A DNA stretch of 64,000 nt from Gimesia chilikensis (GCF_007744075.1 NZ_CP036266.1:2899748-2963747), one strand, 5' to 3'. Positions 43,692-53,216 are shown, numbered from the stretch's first letter. The notes: generated by a model not told the origin, from the letters alone. Numbers and translations: made by a program.

Positions 43692-43720
43692 TTGACTGTC
43701 TGCAGTTCTTTGATTTGATA
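43692..43720 (+). promoter_or_regulatory. Left-end promoter of the IS110 element
   Basis: TTGACT (43692-43697) and TTGATA (43715-43720) are separated by 17 bp and would drive the guide RNA and the transposase. Confidence 0.45.
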
Positions 43721-43724
43721 GGCA

Positions 43725-43913
43725 GATAAAGCCAATGCTTCCCGCCTTTAAAGGCGGGAAGCATTGGTGGCGAGTGTCAGATCGTGGTTGCCCCTGGTCC
43801 TAAAGACCGATTTGTAGCTTGATCGCCACTCGCTTCTCCATGCCTTAACCCGTACAGTCGCCTGAGCGGTGCACCACCACCAGCTCGTATCAGCAAGGAA
43901 GGGCCTTAGCATG
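43725..43913 (+). ncRNA. Candidate bridge RNA of the IS110 element
   Basis: The leader contains a 5' hairpin (43732-43767), then a target-binding loop and a donor-binding loop. Target loop: closing stem 43770-43784/43820-43833, left guide 43786-43795, hairpin GGTC-CTAAA-GACC (43796-43808), right guide 43809-43817. Donor loop: left guide 43854-43861, hairpin 43864-43886, right guide about 43893-43897. This order matches the IS621 bridge RNA. The exact ends are not known. Confidence 0.65.
43732..43767. repeat. 36-bp perfect palindrome at the RNA 5' end
   Basis: CCAATGCTTCCCGCCTTT (43732-43749) is followed by its exact reverse complement (43750-43767). As RNA it forms a long hairpin with TTTAAA as the loop. 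Confidence 0.85.
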
Positions 43914-44864
43914 CAACAGCATAACACAGATCACGTCGGAATTGACATTTCAAAATCTAAGTTTGATACCAGAATTTCAGGTCGTCCCAAAGGTTCCGTT
44001 TATGAGTACACACCCGACGGGATGAAACAGTTCATGCAGGTGCTTCAGAAGACTCAGCCCAAACTGATCTGCCTGGAAGCAACGGGAGGACTGGAACGAA
44101 AACTCGTTGCCTGTCTACACAAGCATGGGTTTCCAGTCGCCGTCGTCAACCCTCGGCAGATCCGGGACTTTGCCCGCGCCAAGAACCGGCTGGCGAAAAC
44201 CGATCAGATTGACGCGCACACGATCATGGAATTTGCCCAGGTGATGCAGCCGCGGATTACCCCACTTTTAACACAGGTCCAGCAGAAAATGCGGGAATTC
44301 AGTGCTCGCAGGCAGCAGGTCAGCAAGATGATCATCCAGGAGCAGAACCGCCTGGAAACCACCCCGGACAGGGAAGTGGCCAAAATGATTAGCGATTCAA
44401 TCCAGTTCTATAAAAAACAGCTCAAACACATCGAGAAAAAACTGAAGGAGCTGATTGACGCGGATGAAGAATCCCGCGAGCGCTCTGAAATCCTGCAGTC
44501 AGTACCTGGTGTGGCCGGCACAACCGCGGCCCTGCTCATCTCAGACCTTCCGGAACTGGGGAGTCTGAATCGAAAGCAGATCGCGCGGCTGATCGGCCTG
44601 GCTCCCACCAACCGTGACAGTGGAACTCTGCGTGGGAAAAGAACGATTGGCGGGGGACGAGTCCGGATCCGGAACGGGTTATACATGCCCACCGTCACGG
44701 CCCTGAATCACAACCCCAGGATCAAAGCGTTCTACAAACGGCTCGTGGAAAATGGAAAGTCCAAAATGGTCGCCCTCGTGGCCGCCATGCGGAAACTGCT
44801 CATCATTCTCAACACCATGGTCAAAGAAGGGAAAAAATGGGAGGCAAACGTGATTAAAATCTGA
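43911..44864 (+). CDS. IS110-family transposase
   Basis: The 317-residue protein has the N-terminal DEDD RuvC-like domain (D12 in GIDISKSKFD, E56 in CLEATGG, D98 and D101 in KTDQIDA), a long coiled middle (about 125-190) and the C-terminal Tnp domain (SVPGVAGTTAALL; PTNRDSGTLRGKR with S237 as likely catalytic serine). All signature residues look intact, so the enzyme is probably active. AAGGAAGGG lies 8 bp upstream of ATG 43911. The 3' end of the guide RNA pairs over this start codon. Confidence 0.92.
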   Translation: MQQHNTDHVGIDISKSKFDTRISGRPKGSVYEYTPDGMKQFMQVLQKTQPKLICLEATGGLERKLVACLHKHGFPVAVVNPRQIRDFARAKNRLAKTDQIDAHTIMEFAQVMQPRITPLLTQVQQKMREFSARRQQVSKMIIQEQNRLETTPDREVAKMISDSIQFYKKQLKHIEKKLKELIDADEESRERSEILQSVPGVAGTTAALLISDLPELGSLNRKQIARLIGLAPTNRDSGTLRGKRTIGGGRVRIRNGLYMPTVTALNHNPRIKAFYKRLVENGKSKMVALVAAMRKLLIILNTMVKEGKKWEANVIKI

Positions 44865-44882
44865 TTTTTTAAGACAGTCGCT

Positions 44883-45263
44883 ACGGATCTCATTATTGTT
44901 GGGGGTTCCGTTGATGGGGGTTATCTTCTGGATGGGCGTGGGGGAGTCAAGACAAAATTTTGTCCCGATGTGGCCGGATTTTGTCCTGGTGTGGCCTGGA
45001 ATTTGTCCCGGTCCGGCCGGAATCTGTCCGGCTGTGTCCGGGGAACATCGGGCACTGGTGCGTTGCGATCAGGTGCAGATGTAGTGAAAACCGGCGGCTG
45101 TTCAGGTGGGGTTGAGGCACTGGTGGAGCTTGTGCCGGTGCTCAGGCAGGTGTCTCGCGCGCGAGCCAGATTTCAAACAACATACCGATCGGCGGGAGCG
45201 GTTCCAGTCCAGTTTGAGCAGTGCGCAGCGGTTTTCAGTTCCGGGTCTTCAGGTGAAAACGCT
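44883..45263. other. 381-bp gene-free interval right of the insertion
   Basis: It continues the G/T-rich region interrupted by the IS and contains degenerate 21-bp repeats at 44957-45041. No gene is supported. Confidence 0.45.
44957..45041. repeat. Four degenerate copies of a ~21-bp unit
   Basis: Units begin at 44957, 44978, 45000 and 45021, each with a (T)TTGTCC(C/T)GG-type start and a (G)GCCGG-type end. Divergence between units is high. Confidence 0.5.
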
Positions 45264-46640
45264 TCAGTCCTTGAGGCGGATCGTGACGCTGGCGGCGTGG
45301 GCGGTGAGGCCTTCCTTTTCGGCGAGCAGCGTGATGCCGGGGGCGTCTCCCTGCAGACCCTCCTGGTTGTAGTAGATCACCGAGGAGCGTTTGAGGAAGT
45401 CGATCGAACAGAGGCCGTTGGCGAAGCGGGCAGTGCCTCCGGTGGGAAGCACGTGCGACGGGCCGGCGTAGTAGTCGCCGGTCGCGACGGGAGTAAAATG
45501 TCCCATGAAGATGGCGCCGGCGTTCTGGATTTTGGCGAGCTGCTGATCGGGGTCTGCGGTCGAGATGTGCAGGTGCTCGGGGGCCAGCAGGTCGGTATAG
45601 CGGGCGGCTTCGTCTTCATCACGGGCGAGAATCAGCGCGCCGTAGTCGAGCAGACTCTGGCGGGCGAGGTCGCCGCGGGGGAGTTCATTGAGCTGGTTGA
45701 ACAGCGCGGTGCGGACGGCTTCGATCAGCGGTGCGTGCCAGGTGATGAGTACGCCGGACCCGGGGCTGTGCTCGGCCTGCGAAATGAGATCGCTGGCGAC
45801 AAACTCGGGGTTGGCGGTTTCGTCGGCGAGGACGATGACTTCACTGGGGCCGGCGATGCTGTCGATATCGACTTCACCAAAGACGTGACGCTTGGCGAGG
45901 GCCACGAACAGGTTGCCGGGGCCGACGATTTTGTCGACGCGTTCCATGCCTTCCACGCCGTATGCGAGGGCGGCTACCGCCTGGGCGCCGCCGACACGGT
46001 AGATTTCGGTGATGCCCAGTTCCTGACAGGCGGCGAGGATGTCGGTGTTGTAGCCCCCGAAATCGGTGGGAGGCACGACGACGACGATCTCTTTCACGCC
46101 TGCGGTCTGTGCGGGGATCGCGGTCATCAGCAGGGTCGAAGGATACGCGGCTGCGCCGCCCGGAATGCAGACACCGACCCGTTTGAGGGGGAGGTACCGC
46201 TGACGGAGTTCGACGCGAGACTCCCCTGCCTCGCGGAGGACTTTGACGTCGTCCGGCAGCAGAGCCGACTGGAACTCGATGATGTTCTCACGAATGCGAC
46301 GCAGCGTGGCGAGATACTCGGGGTCGGCCTTGGCGTGGGCTTCCTGGAGTTCCTCAGCCGAGACACGCATGGTCTCGGGGGTGAGCTGCTTGCGATCGAG
46401 CTTTTCCGAGTAATCGAGGAGTGCGTCGAGGCCTTTGTCGCGGACATCGTTACAGATCCGTTCGACGACCTCCTGCGGAGAGAGAGGTTCGCCGAACAGT
46501 TCGATGGTCCGCTGACGACCGGCTTCGGAGACGACGTTGCCGCGGGGGCTCAGCTTCTCACGGAGTTCGCTGAAGAGTGCGGTGGCATCGTCGCGAGTGC
46601 AGTCGATGGTCGTGATATCAAGATCGCTGTGCTGTGTCAT
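45264..46640 (-). CDS. hisD: Histidinol dehydrogenase
   Basis: The 458-residue product matches HisD: VGVCIPGGAAAYPSTLLMTA, VGGAQAVAALAYG, DKIVGPGNLFVALAKRHVFG, IDSIAGPSEV and DLISQAEHSPGS with the catalytic E-H pair, then LLAPEHLHI. It oxidises histidinol to histidine in two NAD+ steps in the cytosol. The N-terminal extension of about 15 residues is short. It lies 18 bp downstream of glyA on the same strand, so both are in one operon. Confidence 0.95.
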   Translation of the reverse strand: MTQHSDLDITTIDCTRDDATALFSELREKLSPRGNVVSEAGRQRTIELFGEPLSPQEVVERICNDVRDKGLDALLDYSEKLDRKQLTPETMRVSAEELQEAHAKADPEYLATLRRIRENIIEFQSALLPDDVKVLREAGESRVELRQRYLPLKRVGVCIPGGAAAYPSTLLMTAIPAQTAGVKEIVVVVPPTDFGGYNTDILAACQELGITEIYRVGGAQAVAALAYGVEGMERVDKIVGPGNLFVALAKRHVFGEVDIDSIAGPSEVIVLADETANPEFVASDLISQAEHSPGSGVLITWHAPLIEAVRTALFNQLNELPRGDLARQSLLDYGALILARDEDEAARYTDLLAPEHLHISTADPDQQLAKIQNAGAIFMGHFTPVATGDYYAGPSHVLPTGGTARFANGLCSIDFLKRSSVIYYNQEGLQGDAPGITLLAEKEGLTAHAASVTIRLKD

Positions 46641-46658
46641 GAGTCAGAGTTCTGTCTG

Positions 46659-47900
46659 TTACGCGATGCCGGGCACGGGGAAGTTCTGAGCGAATTCCTC
46701 GATTTCCCCTTTGACGGCACTGATGGTCGCTTCGTCTTCGGGGGCGCCGAGGACTTTGAGAATCCAGGCACCGACCTTTTTCATCTCGTCTTCTTTCATG
46801 CCGCGCGTGGTGAGTGCGGCGGTCCCGATGCGAATCCCGCTGGGATCGAGGGGCTTGCGTTGATCGTAGGGGATCATGTTTTTGTTGACGGTGATGCCGG
46901 CCTTGTCGAGGGCTTCTTCAGCGATCTTACCGGCGAGGCCGATGGCGGTGACGTCGCAGAGCATCAGGTGGTTGTCGGTTCCGCCGGACGCGAGCTTGAT
47001 GCCGCCGGCCATCAGGGCATCGGCGAGGGTCTTCGCGTTGGCGACGATCTGCCGGGCGTAGGCTTTGAAGTCGTCGGTAGCGGCTTCTTTGAAGCAGACG
47101 GCTTTACCGGCGATGACGTGTTCCAGCGGTCCCCCCTGGATACCCGGGAAGACTTCGCGGTTAAGGTCTTTGGCGTACTTCTTCTTCATGAGGACGAAGC
47201 CGGACCGGGGACCACGCAGTGTTTTGTGGGTGGTGGAGGTGACGAAGTCGGCGACTTCAACCGGGTTGTTGTGCACGCCACCAGCGACGAGGCCGGAATA
47301 GTGGGCCATGTCGACCATCAGGACGGCACCGACTTCAGCGGCGATTTCTGCGAACTTGGGGTGATCGATTTCGCGGGGGTACGCGGAGGCACCAGCGATG
47401 ATCATTTTAGGTTTGTGTTCGCGGGCCAGTTTGGCAACCTGATCGTAGTCGATCTGGTGATTGTCTTCCCGTACGCCGTAAGGAACGGGGTTATAGAGAT
47501 TGCCCGAGAAGTTGAGTTTCATGCCGTGAGTGAGGTGACCGCCGTGTGCGAGGTCCATCGCCAGGAAGGTGTCGCCTGGTTTGAGGACGGTGAAGTAGAC
47601 GGACATGTTGGCCTGGGAACCGGAGTGCGGCTGGACGTTGGCGTATTCGGCACCGAAGAGGCTGCAGGCCCGATCGCGGGCGATGTTTTCGATGACGTCG
47701 ACGTTTTCACAACCGCCGTAGTAACGGCGTCCGGGGAGTCCTTCGGCGTATTTGTTCGTCAGGATCGAGCCGGCTGCTTCCATGATCGAAGCACTGGTGT
47801 AATTTTCAGAGGCGATGAGTTCCAGACCGTCTTTCTGACGTTTGGCTTCAGCCTGAATCAGGTTCCAGATTTCGGGGTCATTCGACTCGAGCACGGACAT
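46659..47900 (-). CDS. glyA: Serine hydroxymethyltransferase
   Basis: The 413-residue PLP enzyme has [11 protein letters not shown] at about 27-37, [37 protein letters not shown] and the PLP lysine K226 in [14 protein letters not shown]. It interconverts serine and glycine with tetrahydrofolate. GGGAG precedes ATG 47900, preferred to an earlier in-frame ATG at 47930. The pairing with hisD as an operon is unusual. Confidence 0.95.
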   Translation of the reverse strand: MSVLESNDPEIWNLIQAEAKRQKDGLELIASENYTSASIMEAAGSILTNKYAEGLPGRRYYGGCENVDVIENIARDRACSLFGAEYANVQPHSGSQANMSVYFTVLKPGDTFLAMDLAHGGHLTHGMKLNFSGNLYNPVPYGVREDNHQIDYDQVAKLAREHKPKMIIAGASAYPREIDHPKFAEIAAEVGAVLMVDMAHYSGLVAGGVHNNPVEVADFVTSTTHKTLRGPRSGFVLMKKKYAKDLNREVFPGIQGGPLEHVIAGKAVCFKEAATDDFKAYARQIVANAKTLADALMAGGIKLASGGTDNHLMLCDVTAIGLAGKIAEEALDKAGITVNKNMIPYDQRKPLDPSGIRIGTAALTTRGMKEDEMKKVGAWILKVLGAPEDEATISAVKGEIEEFAQNFPVPGIA

Positions 47901-48111
47901 TCCAATCAACTCCCATGGATGTATGGTCAAAATTCGGGGTACAAACAGTACCCTGAGCAGGAAAAAGACTTATTTTGCTCCCTTATAATGAAGGATCGGC
48001 CTGAAAGCTACCCAACGGATTCGCGTATCAGTATCCTCAAGGAAAGTTTACCTCCTGGGGGTATGATATTTTGAAACTCGCATCTGATAACCCCCTTTTT
48101 TCTCGATATTT

Positions 48112-49407
48112 ATGAAGAAATTCTGTATTACTGAGACTATGGCTGAGACAGAAGAAGAACAACCTGATCAACTGCTGCAGGGCTCGCCGGCGCTACAGGG
48201 AGAGCGTGTGGTTTTTACCGGTACGCTCGCCTCCATGACACACCACAAGGCGTGGGAGTTCGTCGAGCAGCACGGAGGTCAGGCGGCCCAGCATGTGAGT
48301 CGTTCGACGACGCTGCTGGTGGTGGGTGAAGAGGGCTGGCCGCTGGAAGCAGACGGTTCGCCTTCCGTCAATCTGAGCCAGGCCCAGGAACTGATTCAGG
48401 AAGGGACGCCGATCCGGATCATCAAGGAATCGGACTGGCTGGCGCTGATTGAACTTCGCGATCCCGGCGTGAATATGGATCAGCTTTATACACCCGCGAT
48501 GCTGACACAGATGCTGAATATCCCGGTGGGGACCATCCGCAGATGGGAACGCCAGGGACTGATTAAGCCGGTGCGGAAGATTTTCCGACTCCCCTACTTT
48601 TCCTTCCAGGAAGTCGCGAGCGTGCGGAGACTGTCGCAGCTGCTGGAATCGGGCGTGCATCCGCGGGAACTGGAAGAAAGCCTGCAGCACCTGGGGAAGG
48701 TCTTCAACGAGATCGATGCCCCGCTCTCGCAGCTGACGCTGCTTTCACAGGACGCACAACTGCTGCTGAAAGATGAGCGGGGTCTGATCGATCCCAAACA
48801 GGGACAGCGGGTGTTCGACTTTGGTACGGAAGAGACCGAAGTTCCCGAGCTGGCGGGTGAAGAGGAGTTCGAGGGGACGATTGAGTTCACCGAGCACCTG
48901 AAGACGCCCGAGGTGAAGGACCGGAGCGCGGAAGAATGGTTCCAGGAAGGCTGCCAGTACCTGGACGCGGGGGAAGCGAAACCCGCGATCGAGGCGTTCC
49001 GACTGTCACTGCTGGGGCAACCCGATGTGCCGGAAACGCATCTGCATCTGGCCGAGGCGCTGTATCTCAAAGGAAATACGGAGGGAGCGCTCGAGCGATA
49101 TTACGCGGCGGTGGAATGGGATCACGATTACATCGAAGCGTGGACGCAGCTGGGTTGTCTGCATAACGAGCTGGGCGATCCGGAAGCGGCGCTGCAGGCG
49201 TTTGAGATCGCGCTGCAGGTTCACCCCGATTATCCGGATGCGCATCTGCATACTGCGGAAGTTTTGCACCAGTTGAACCGCGTGGAAGAGGCGGTGCCCC
49301 ACTGGAAGATATATCTCGAATTCGACGAAATGGGCCCCTGGGCGGATATGGCTCGTCAGCGGCTGGAGGAATTCGAAGACGACGATGAGGAACTGACGTT
49401 CCCCTGA
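48112..49407 (+). CDS. BRCT-MerR-TPR fusion protein
   Basis: The 431-residue product has an N-terminal BRCT-like domain (about 28-105: GERVVFTGTLASMTHHKAWE; STTLLVVGEEGW), a MerR-type winged helix (about 124-190: YTPAMLTQMLNIPVGTIRRW, GLIKPVRK), an acidic linker, then TPRs (about 280-420: SAEEWFQEGCQYLDAGEAK; LHLAEALYLKGNTEGALERY; DPEAALQAFEIALQV). It is likely a DNA-binding scaffold or regulator, cytosolic; its target is unknown. ATG 48139 is an alternative start. Confidence 0.8.
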   Translation: MKKFCITETMAETEEEQPDQLLQGSPALQGERVVFTGTLASMTHHKAWEFVEQHGGQAAQHVSRSTTLLVVGEEGWPLEADGSPSVNLSQAQELIQEGTPIRIIKESDWLALIELRDPGVNMDQLYTPAMLTQMLNIPVGTIRRWERQGLIKPVRKIFRLPYFSFQEVASVRRLSQLLESGVHPRELEESLQHLGKVFNEIDAPLSQLTLLSQDAQLLLKDERGLIDPKQGQRVFDFGTEETEVPELAGEEEFEGTIEFTEHLKTPEVKDRSAEEWFQEGCQYLDAGEAKPAIEAFRLSLLGQPDVPETHLHLAEALYLKGNTEGALERYYAAVEWDHDYIEAWTQLGCLHNELGDPEAALQAFEIALQVHPDYPDAHLHTAEVLHQLNRVEEAVPHWKIYLEFDEMGPWADMARQRLEEFEDDDEELTFP

Positions 49408-49576
49408 TGCGGCGGCGATAGCGAAACGACAGTACAGACTGGACTTGTCGCTGCTGCGCCGATCAGGAAAATCGTGTCTGGTTCGGGAGTCCTCTGGCTT
49501 GCTTCCCGGTCGCCCGCAGAGTATGTTGTTATTTTGACGCCAAAATAAAACTTCTGCAGATGGGAAACCGAACCGG

Positions 49577-50755
49577 ATGAAAATCGAACGCATCGAGACA
49601 CTGGTGTGTCACGCCCGGATGAGAAACTGGGTGTTTGTGAAAGTGGTCACCGATCAGCCTGGACTGTTCGGCTGGGGTGAAGCGACACTGGAGTGGCACA
49701 CGCGGGGGATCGTGGGGACGATCGAGGATCTGTCCCAGCTGTTGATCGGCGAAGACCCCCGACGGGTGGAATATCTGTGGCAGATGATGTGGCGGCAGCA
49801 CTTCTGGCACGGGAGTGGCGTCACACGGTCGACGGCGATTGCCGGTATCGATCTGGCGTTGTGGGACATCCTGGGGAAGATTCACGGCGTGCCCTGTCAT
49901 CAGTTGTGGGGCGGCCCGGTGCGGGATTACATCCGGCTGTACTGTCATCTGGGGGGCGGCAATATGGAGTCGTTCTACCAGACGTCGACCGACAATGCGG
50001 CTCAGTTCGCAGATCTGGCGCAACAGGCGGTGGCGGACGGGTTCACGGCGTTTAAGTCGATGGCGGTGCCTCCCACGATGCCGATTGAAGGTCTGAAGCC
50101 TGTGAAAGCGGCTGACGACTGTGTCGCAGCGATGCGGGAGGCGGTGGGAGACGAGATCGACATCATGGTGGACTGCCATGCCCGCCCTTCTCCGGCGATG
50201 GGGCTGCAGTTCGCGCAGGCACTGGATCCGTATGGACTGTATTTCTTCGAAGAGCCGTGCTGGCCGGAATCGATCGAGAGCCTGGCGCGGATCAATGCGG
50301 CGGTGACGACGCCGATCGCGACGGGAGAGCGGCTGACGCACCTGGCAGCGTTCCGGGATCTGTTCGAGAAACGGGGCTGCGAGATCTGTCAGCTGGACCT
50401 GACCCATTGCGGCGGGTTCACGGAAGCGCGGCGGATCGCAGCGCTGGCAGACGCGCACCGCATCGCGTTGGCGCCGCATAATCCACAGGGGCCGGTGAGT
50501 ACGGCGGCATCGCTGGAATTTGGATTTTCGCAGCCGAGCTACATCATCTGTGAGTCGGTGCACGAGGACGTGCCCTGGCGTCAGGATGTGGTCGAGGAAG
50601 GTTTCGAGATTGATCCTGCGACGCGAACAGTGAAGCCGAACACGAAGCCGGGCCTGGGGATTTCGATCAACGAGGACGAGGTCAAAAAGCATCCGTTCGA
50701 ACAGGAGACGGTGCAGCGAGTCTTCTACCAGGACGGAGCCATCGGCGACTGGTAA
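49577..50755 (+). CDS. Galactonate dehydratase-like mandelate racemase family enzyme
   Basis: The 392-residue enolase-superfamily enzyme has the metal ligands D199 (MVDCHARPS), E225 or E226 (FFEEPCWPE) and E251 (ATGERLTH), and H301 (APHNPQGP) as a base. This matches the acid-sugar dehydratase type. Substrate specificity (galactonate, or another aldonate) is not certain from sequence. It leads a co-directional cluster with a ceramidase-like hydrolase, a DapA-like aldolase and an MFS transporter, which suits a sugar-acid pathway. Confidence 0.88.
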   Translation: MKIERIETLVCHARMRNWVFVKVVTDQPGLFGWGEATLEWHTRGIVGTIEDLSQLLIGEDPRRVEYLWQMMWRQHFWHGSGVTRSTAIAGIDLALWDILGKIHGVPCHQLWGGPVRDYIRLYCHLGGGNMESFYQTSTDNAAQFADLAQQAVADGFTAFKSMAVPPTMPIEGLKPVKAADDCVAAMREAVGDEIDIMVDCHARPSPAMGLQFAQALDPYGLYFFEEPCWPESIESLARINAAVTTPIATGERLTHLAAFRDLFEKRGCEICQLDLTHCGGFTEARRIAALADAHRIALAPHNPQGPVSTAASLEFGFSQPSYIICESVHEDVPWRQDVVEEGFEIDPATRTVKPNTKPGLGISINEDEVKKHPFEQETVQRVFYQDGAIGDW

Positions 50756-50824
50756 GCCGAAGCGGGTCAACACAGCGGACGATTCAAACTGGCAGCAGCG
50801 CTCCATCGGAAAGCGGAGGCGAAG

Positions 50825-52210
50825 ATGAGTGAACGAGCTTTAGCAGCGAAAACAGAGGCGTTCTTTCGGGGAAGGATCGGAGTGGCGACGGTGGACATCA
50901 CCCCGCCGGTGGGGATCTATGCCCGGAACTGGGGGGCCGCGAAACACGACGTGGCGGACTGGATCCATCGCAAACTGACATTGAACGCGCTGGTGCTCTG
51001 CGAAACCGACTCCCAGCAGCCGGCGGTGTTTCTGGACGGGGACCTGGGATGGTGGCGCTCGCTGCCGACGTTTCGCCGGTTTCAGTCAAGGTTGCTGGAG
51101 GCGCTCAAACTGGACGAGGCTTCGCTGATCTTCGGCGTCACGCACACGCATGCGTCGCCTCCGCTGACGGATCCTGATCCCGATCTGCCGGCGAGCGACA
51201 TGCTGGCGGAGTTCCTGGAGCAGGTCTACGAAGCGTCGGTCAAGGTCACACTGCAGGCGATGAAAAACGCGACCGAGGCGGTGGTGGAATGGAAGACCGG
51301 GCGTTGCGAACTGGCGGGGATGCGGGATCTGCCCGACCCGGACGGGGAGCGATTGATCTGCGGCTGGAATCCGGACGAGCCCGCTGACGATACGCTGGTG
51401 ATCGGACGAATCAGCGATCTGGAGGGGGCGTTGCAGGCGGTGATCGTGAATTACGCCTGTCATCCGACGACGCTGGCGTGGGAGAATACGGCGATCTCGC
51501 CCGATTATCCGGGAGCGATGCGCGAGACGATTCAGAAGACGTTGGGGGTCCCTGCCCTGTTCATGCAGGGGGCATCGGGAGAGCTTGCGCCGCGGTATCA
51601 GTACGTGGGCGATCCTACGGTGGCGGATCGTCACGGGAGACAACTCGCGTATGCGGCACTGGCAACGCTGGAGAACATGGATCCTCCAGGCACGCGTCTG
51701 GCATACAAGGGAGTGATGGAATCAGGCGCACCGCTGGCGGTGTGGAAGCATGCCCTGGTGACGCCGGTCAGTCTGTTGAAACGGAAGAAAGTCACCGTGG
51801 AGATGCAGATCAAAGACTGGCCGACCGCGGACGAACTGGAGCAACAACGACAGGCGTGTACTGATCGGGCGCTGGAGGAACGACTCAGACGCAGGCGGAA
51901 TATTCGTCGCGGGATTGGAGACGGAGATACTTTAGAACTGCCGATCTGGGTGTGGCGAATGGGGGATACGATATTGGTAGGAAGCCCGACCGAAGCGTAT
52001 TCGATTCTGCAACGAACGTTGCGAGAGCGGTTTCCCGAGCGGACGATTGTCTGTCTGAACCTGATCAACGGAACGACTGGTTACCTGACGCCGGAGGAAC
52101 TGTATGACCTGGATCTGTACCAGGTGTGGCAGACGCCGTTTGCCCGGGGCGGACTGGAAAAGCTGATCGCGGGGATGACCGAGGCGATTGAAGACATCAT
52201 CCAGGAGTGA
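50825..52210 (+). CDS. Neutral/alkaline ceramidase N-terminal domain-like protein
   Basis: The 461-residue product has the N-terminal family pattern RIGVATVDITPPVG (about 19-32), then LVLCETDSQQPAVFLDGDLG, FGVTHTHASPP with His ligands (about 101-111), VNYACHPTTLAWEN and LFMQGASGELAPRYQ. These resemble the metal site of neutral ceramidases, but no signal peptide is seen and the C-terminal domain is missing. Planctomycete relatives are often in sugar clusters, so the substrate here may not be a ceramide. Confidence 0.82.
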   Translation: MSERALAAKTEAFFRGRIGVATVDITPPVGIYARNWGAAKHDVADWIHRKLTLNALVLCETDSQQPAVFLDGDLGWWRSLPTFRRFQSRLLEALKLDEASLIFGVTHTHASPPLTDPDPDLPASDMLAEFLEQVYEASVKVTLQAMKNATEAVVEWKTGRCELAGMRDLPDPDGERLICGWNPDEPADDTLVIGRISDLEGALQAVIVNYACHPTTLAWENTAISPDYPGAMRETIQKTLGVPALFMQGASGELAPRYQYVGDPTVADRHGRQLAYAALATLENMDPPGTRLAYKGVMESGAPLAVWKHALVTPVSLLKRKKVTVEMQIKDWPTADELEQQRQACTDRALEERLRRRRNIRRGIGDGDTLELPIWVWRMGDTILVGSPTEAYSILQRTLRERFPERTIVCLNLINGTTGYLTPEELYDLDLYQVWQTPFARGGLEKLIAGMTEAIEDIIQE

Positions 52211-52273
52211 GCGACGATAAGAGACGCGACCTGAAAATTTGAAACTGACAGACTTAGCAGAAAGAACAGATCC

Positions 52274-53188
52274 ATGGCCGGAATGATTCGAGGAGTACTG
52301 CCGGTACTGCATACGCCGCTCCTGGAGGACGAGACGATTGATCGGGACGCTTTGGCGCGGGAGATCGACTGGTGTTATGAAGTGGGAGCAGACGGCGTCT
52401 GTGGGGCGATGGTTTCGGAGGTACTGCGTCTGACCTACGAGGAGCGCGGGGAACTCACGCGGCTGATGGCAGAACTGTCAAAAGGCCGCGGCGTGGTGGT
52501 CGCCAGCGTGGGAGCGGAGAGCACACGTCAGGCACTGGTCTATGCACGACAGGCTGAAGAGGCGGGCTGCGATGCGGTGATGGCGATCCCCCCGGTGACG
52601 ACGGCGATTCCGGAAGCGGCGCTGTGGGATTATTTCGCGACGATCGCACGCGAGTGTGCCCTGCCCCTGATTGTGCAGGATGCGTCTTCATATGTGGGGA
52701 ACGCAATTTCCATCGATTTTTATCGTCGACTGCTGGATGAGTTCGGGGCGGAAAAAATCCGGTTCAAGCCGGAAGCGTCTCCCATTGGTCCGAACCTGTC
52801 GGCACTCCGCGATGCGACCGCAGGACAGGCATTGATCTATGACGGTTCGGGCGGGATTCTGCTAGTGGACGCGTATCGGCGGGGAATTACGGGGACGATG
52901 CCGGGCGTGGATCTGCTGGATGGAATCGTGGCGCTGTGGAATGCACTGCGGGCCGGAGATGACAAGGCGACGTATCGGATTTCGTTTCCGATCAGTGCGC
53001 TGGTGGCGCTGCAGTTACAGGCGGGGCTGGATGGATTTCTGGCGATCGAGAAATACCTGCTGGTGAAGCGGGGAATCTTTACTTCGGCGCAGCGCTGCAC
53101 GCCGCATGCGTGGGATCTGGATGAAGAAACACAGGCGGAAGTGGATCGACTGTTTGATCGATTAATGCAGGCGTTAGCAGACGAGTAA
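52274..53188 (+). CDS. Dihydrodipicolinate synthase/N-acetylneuraminate lyase-like aldolase
   Basis: The 304-residue product has the DapA/NanA (beta/alpha)8 pattern: RGVLPVLHTPLLEDETIDRD at the start, then GADGVCGAMVSEV, IPPVTTAIPE, and the Schiff-base lysine K165 in RFKPEASPIG. YDGSGG follows later. The usual YNVP tyrosine loop is replaced by QDASSYVG. Acid-sugar aldolases of the KDG type have this build. It sits in the dehydratase cluster, consistent with cleavage of the dehydratase product. Confidence 0.88.
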   Translation: MAGMIRGVLPVLHTPLLEDETIDRDALAREIDWCYEVGADGVCGAMVSEVLRLTYEERGELTRLMAELSKGRGVVVASVGAESTRQALVYARQAEEAGCDAVMAIPPVTTAIPEAALWDYFATIARECALPLIVQDASSYVGNAISIDFYRRLLDEFGAEKIRFKPEASPIGPNLSALRDATAGQALIYDGSGGILLVDAYRRGITGTMPGVDLLDGIVALWNALRAGDDKATYRISFPISALVALQLQAGLDGFLAIEKYLLVKRGIFTSAQRCTPHAWDLDEETQAEVDRLFDRLMQALADE

Positions 53189-53216
53189 GACACTCCAGCC
53201 GAGAGGGACGATCTCT

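Larger units (their letters stand above)
43679..44882 (+). mobile_element. IS110-family insertion sequence (IS110 group layout)
   Basis: The element is about 1.2 kb, with CT at 43679-43680 and CT at 44881-44882 as duplicated core. It has a long left end of about 230 bp with a structured RNA and a right end of only 16 bp after the transposase stop. This layout, without inverted terminal repeats, is that of the IS110 group. The ends are deduced from guide matches: the left flank, right flank and both element ends each match a loop of the leader RNA. The insertion is in a G/T-skewed intergenic region. Confidence 0.8.

Noticed and set aside
43396..43764. Overlapping frames of 60-130 codons on both strands
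   Set aside because: They reflect the G/T-skewed composition. No ribosome sites or domain-like sequence are present.
44970..48074. A 1034-codon open frame on the plus strand
   Set aside because: It runs antisense to hisD and glyA, whose products match known enzymes in full. The plus-strand product is Val/Gly/Asp/Phe-biased, as expected from a shadow frame.
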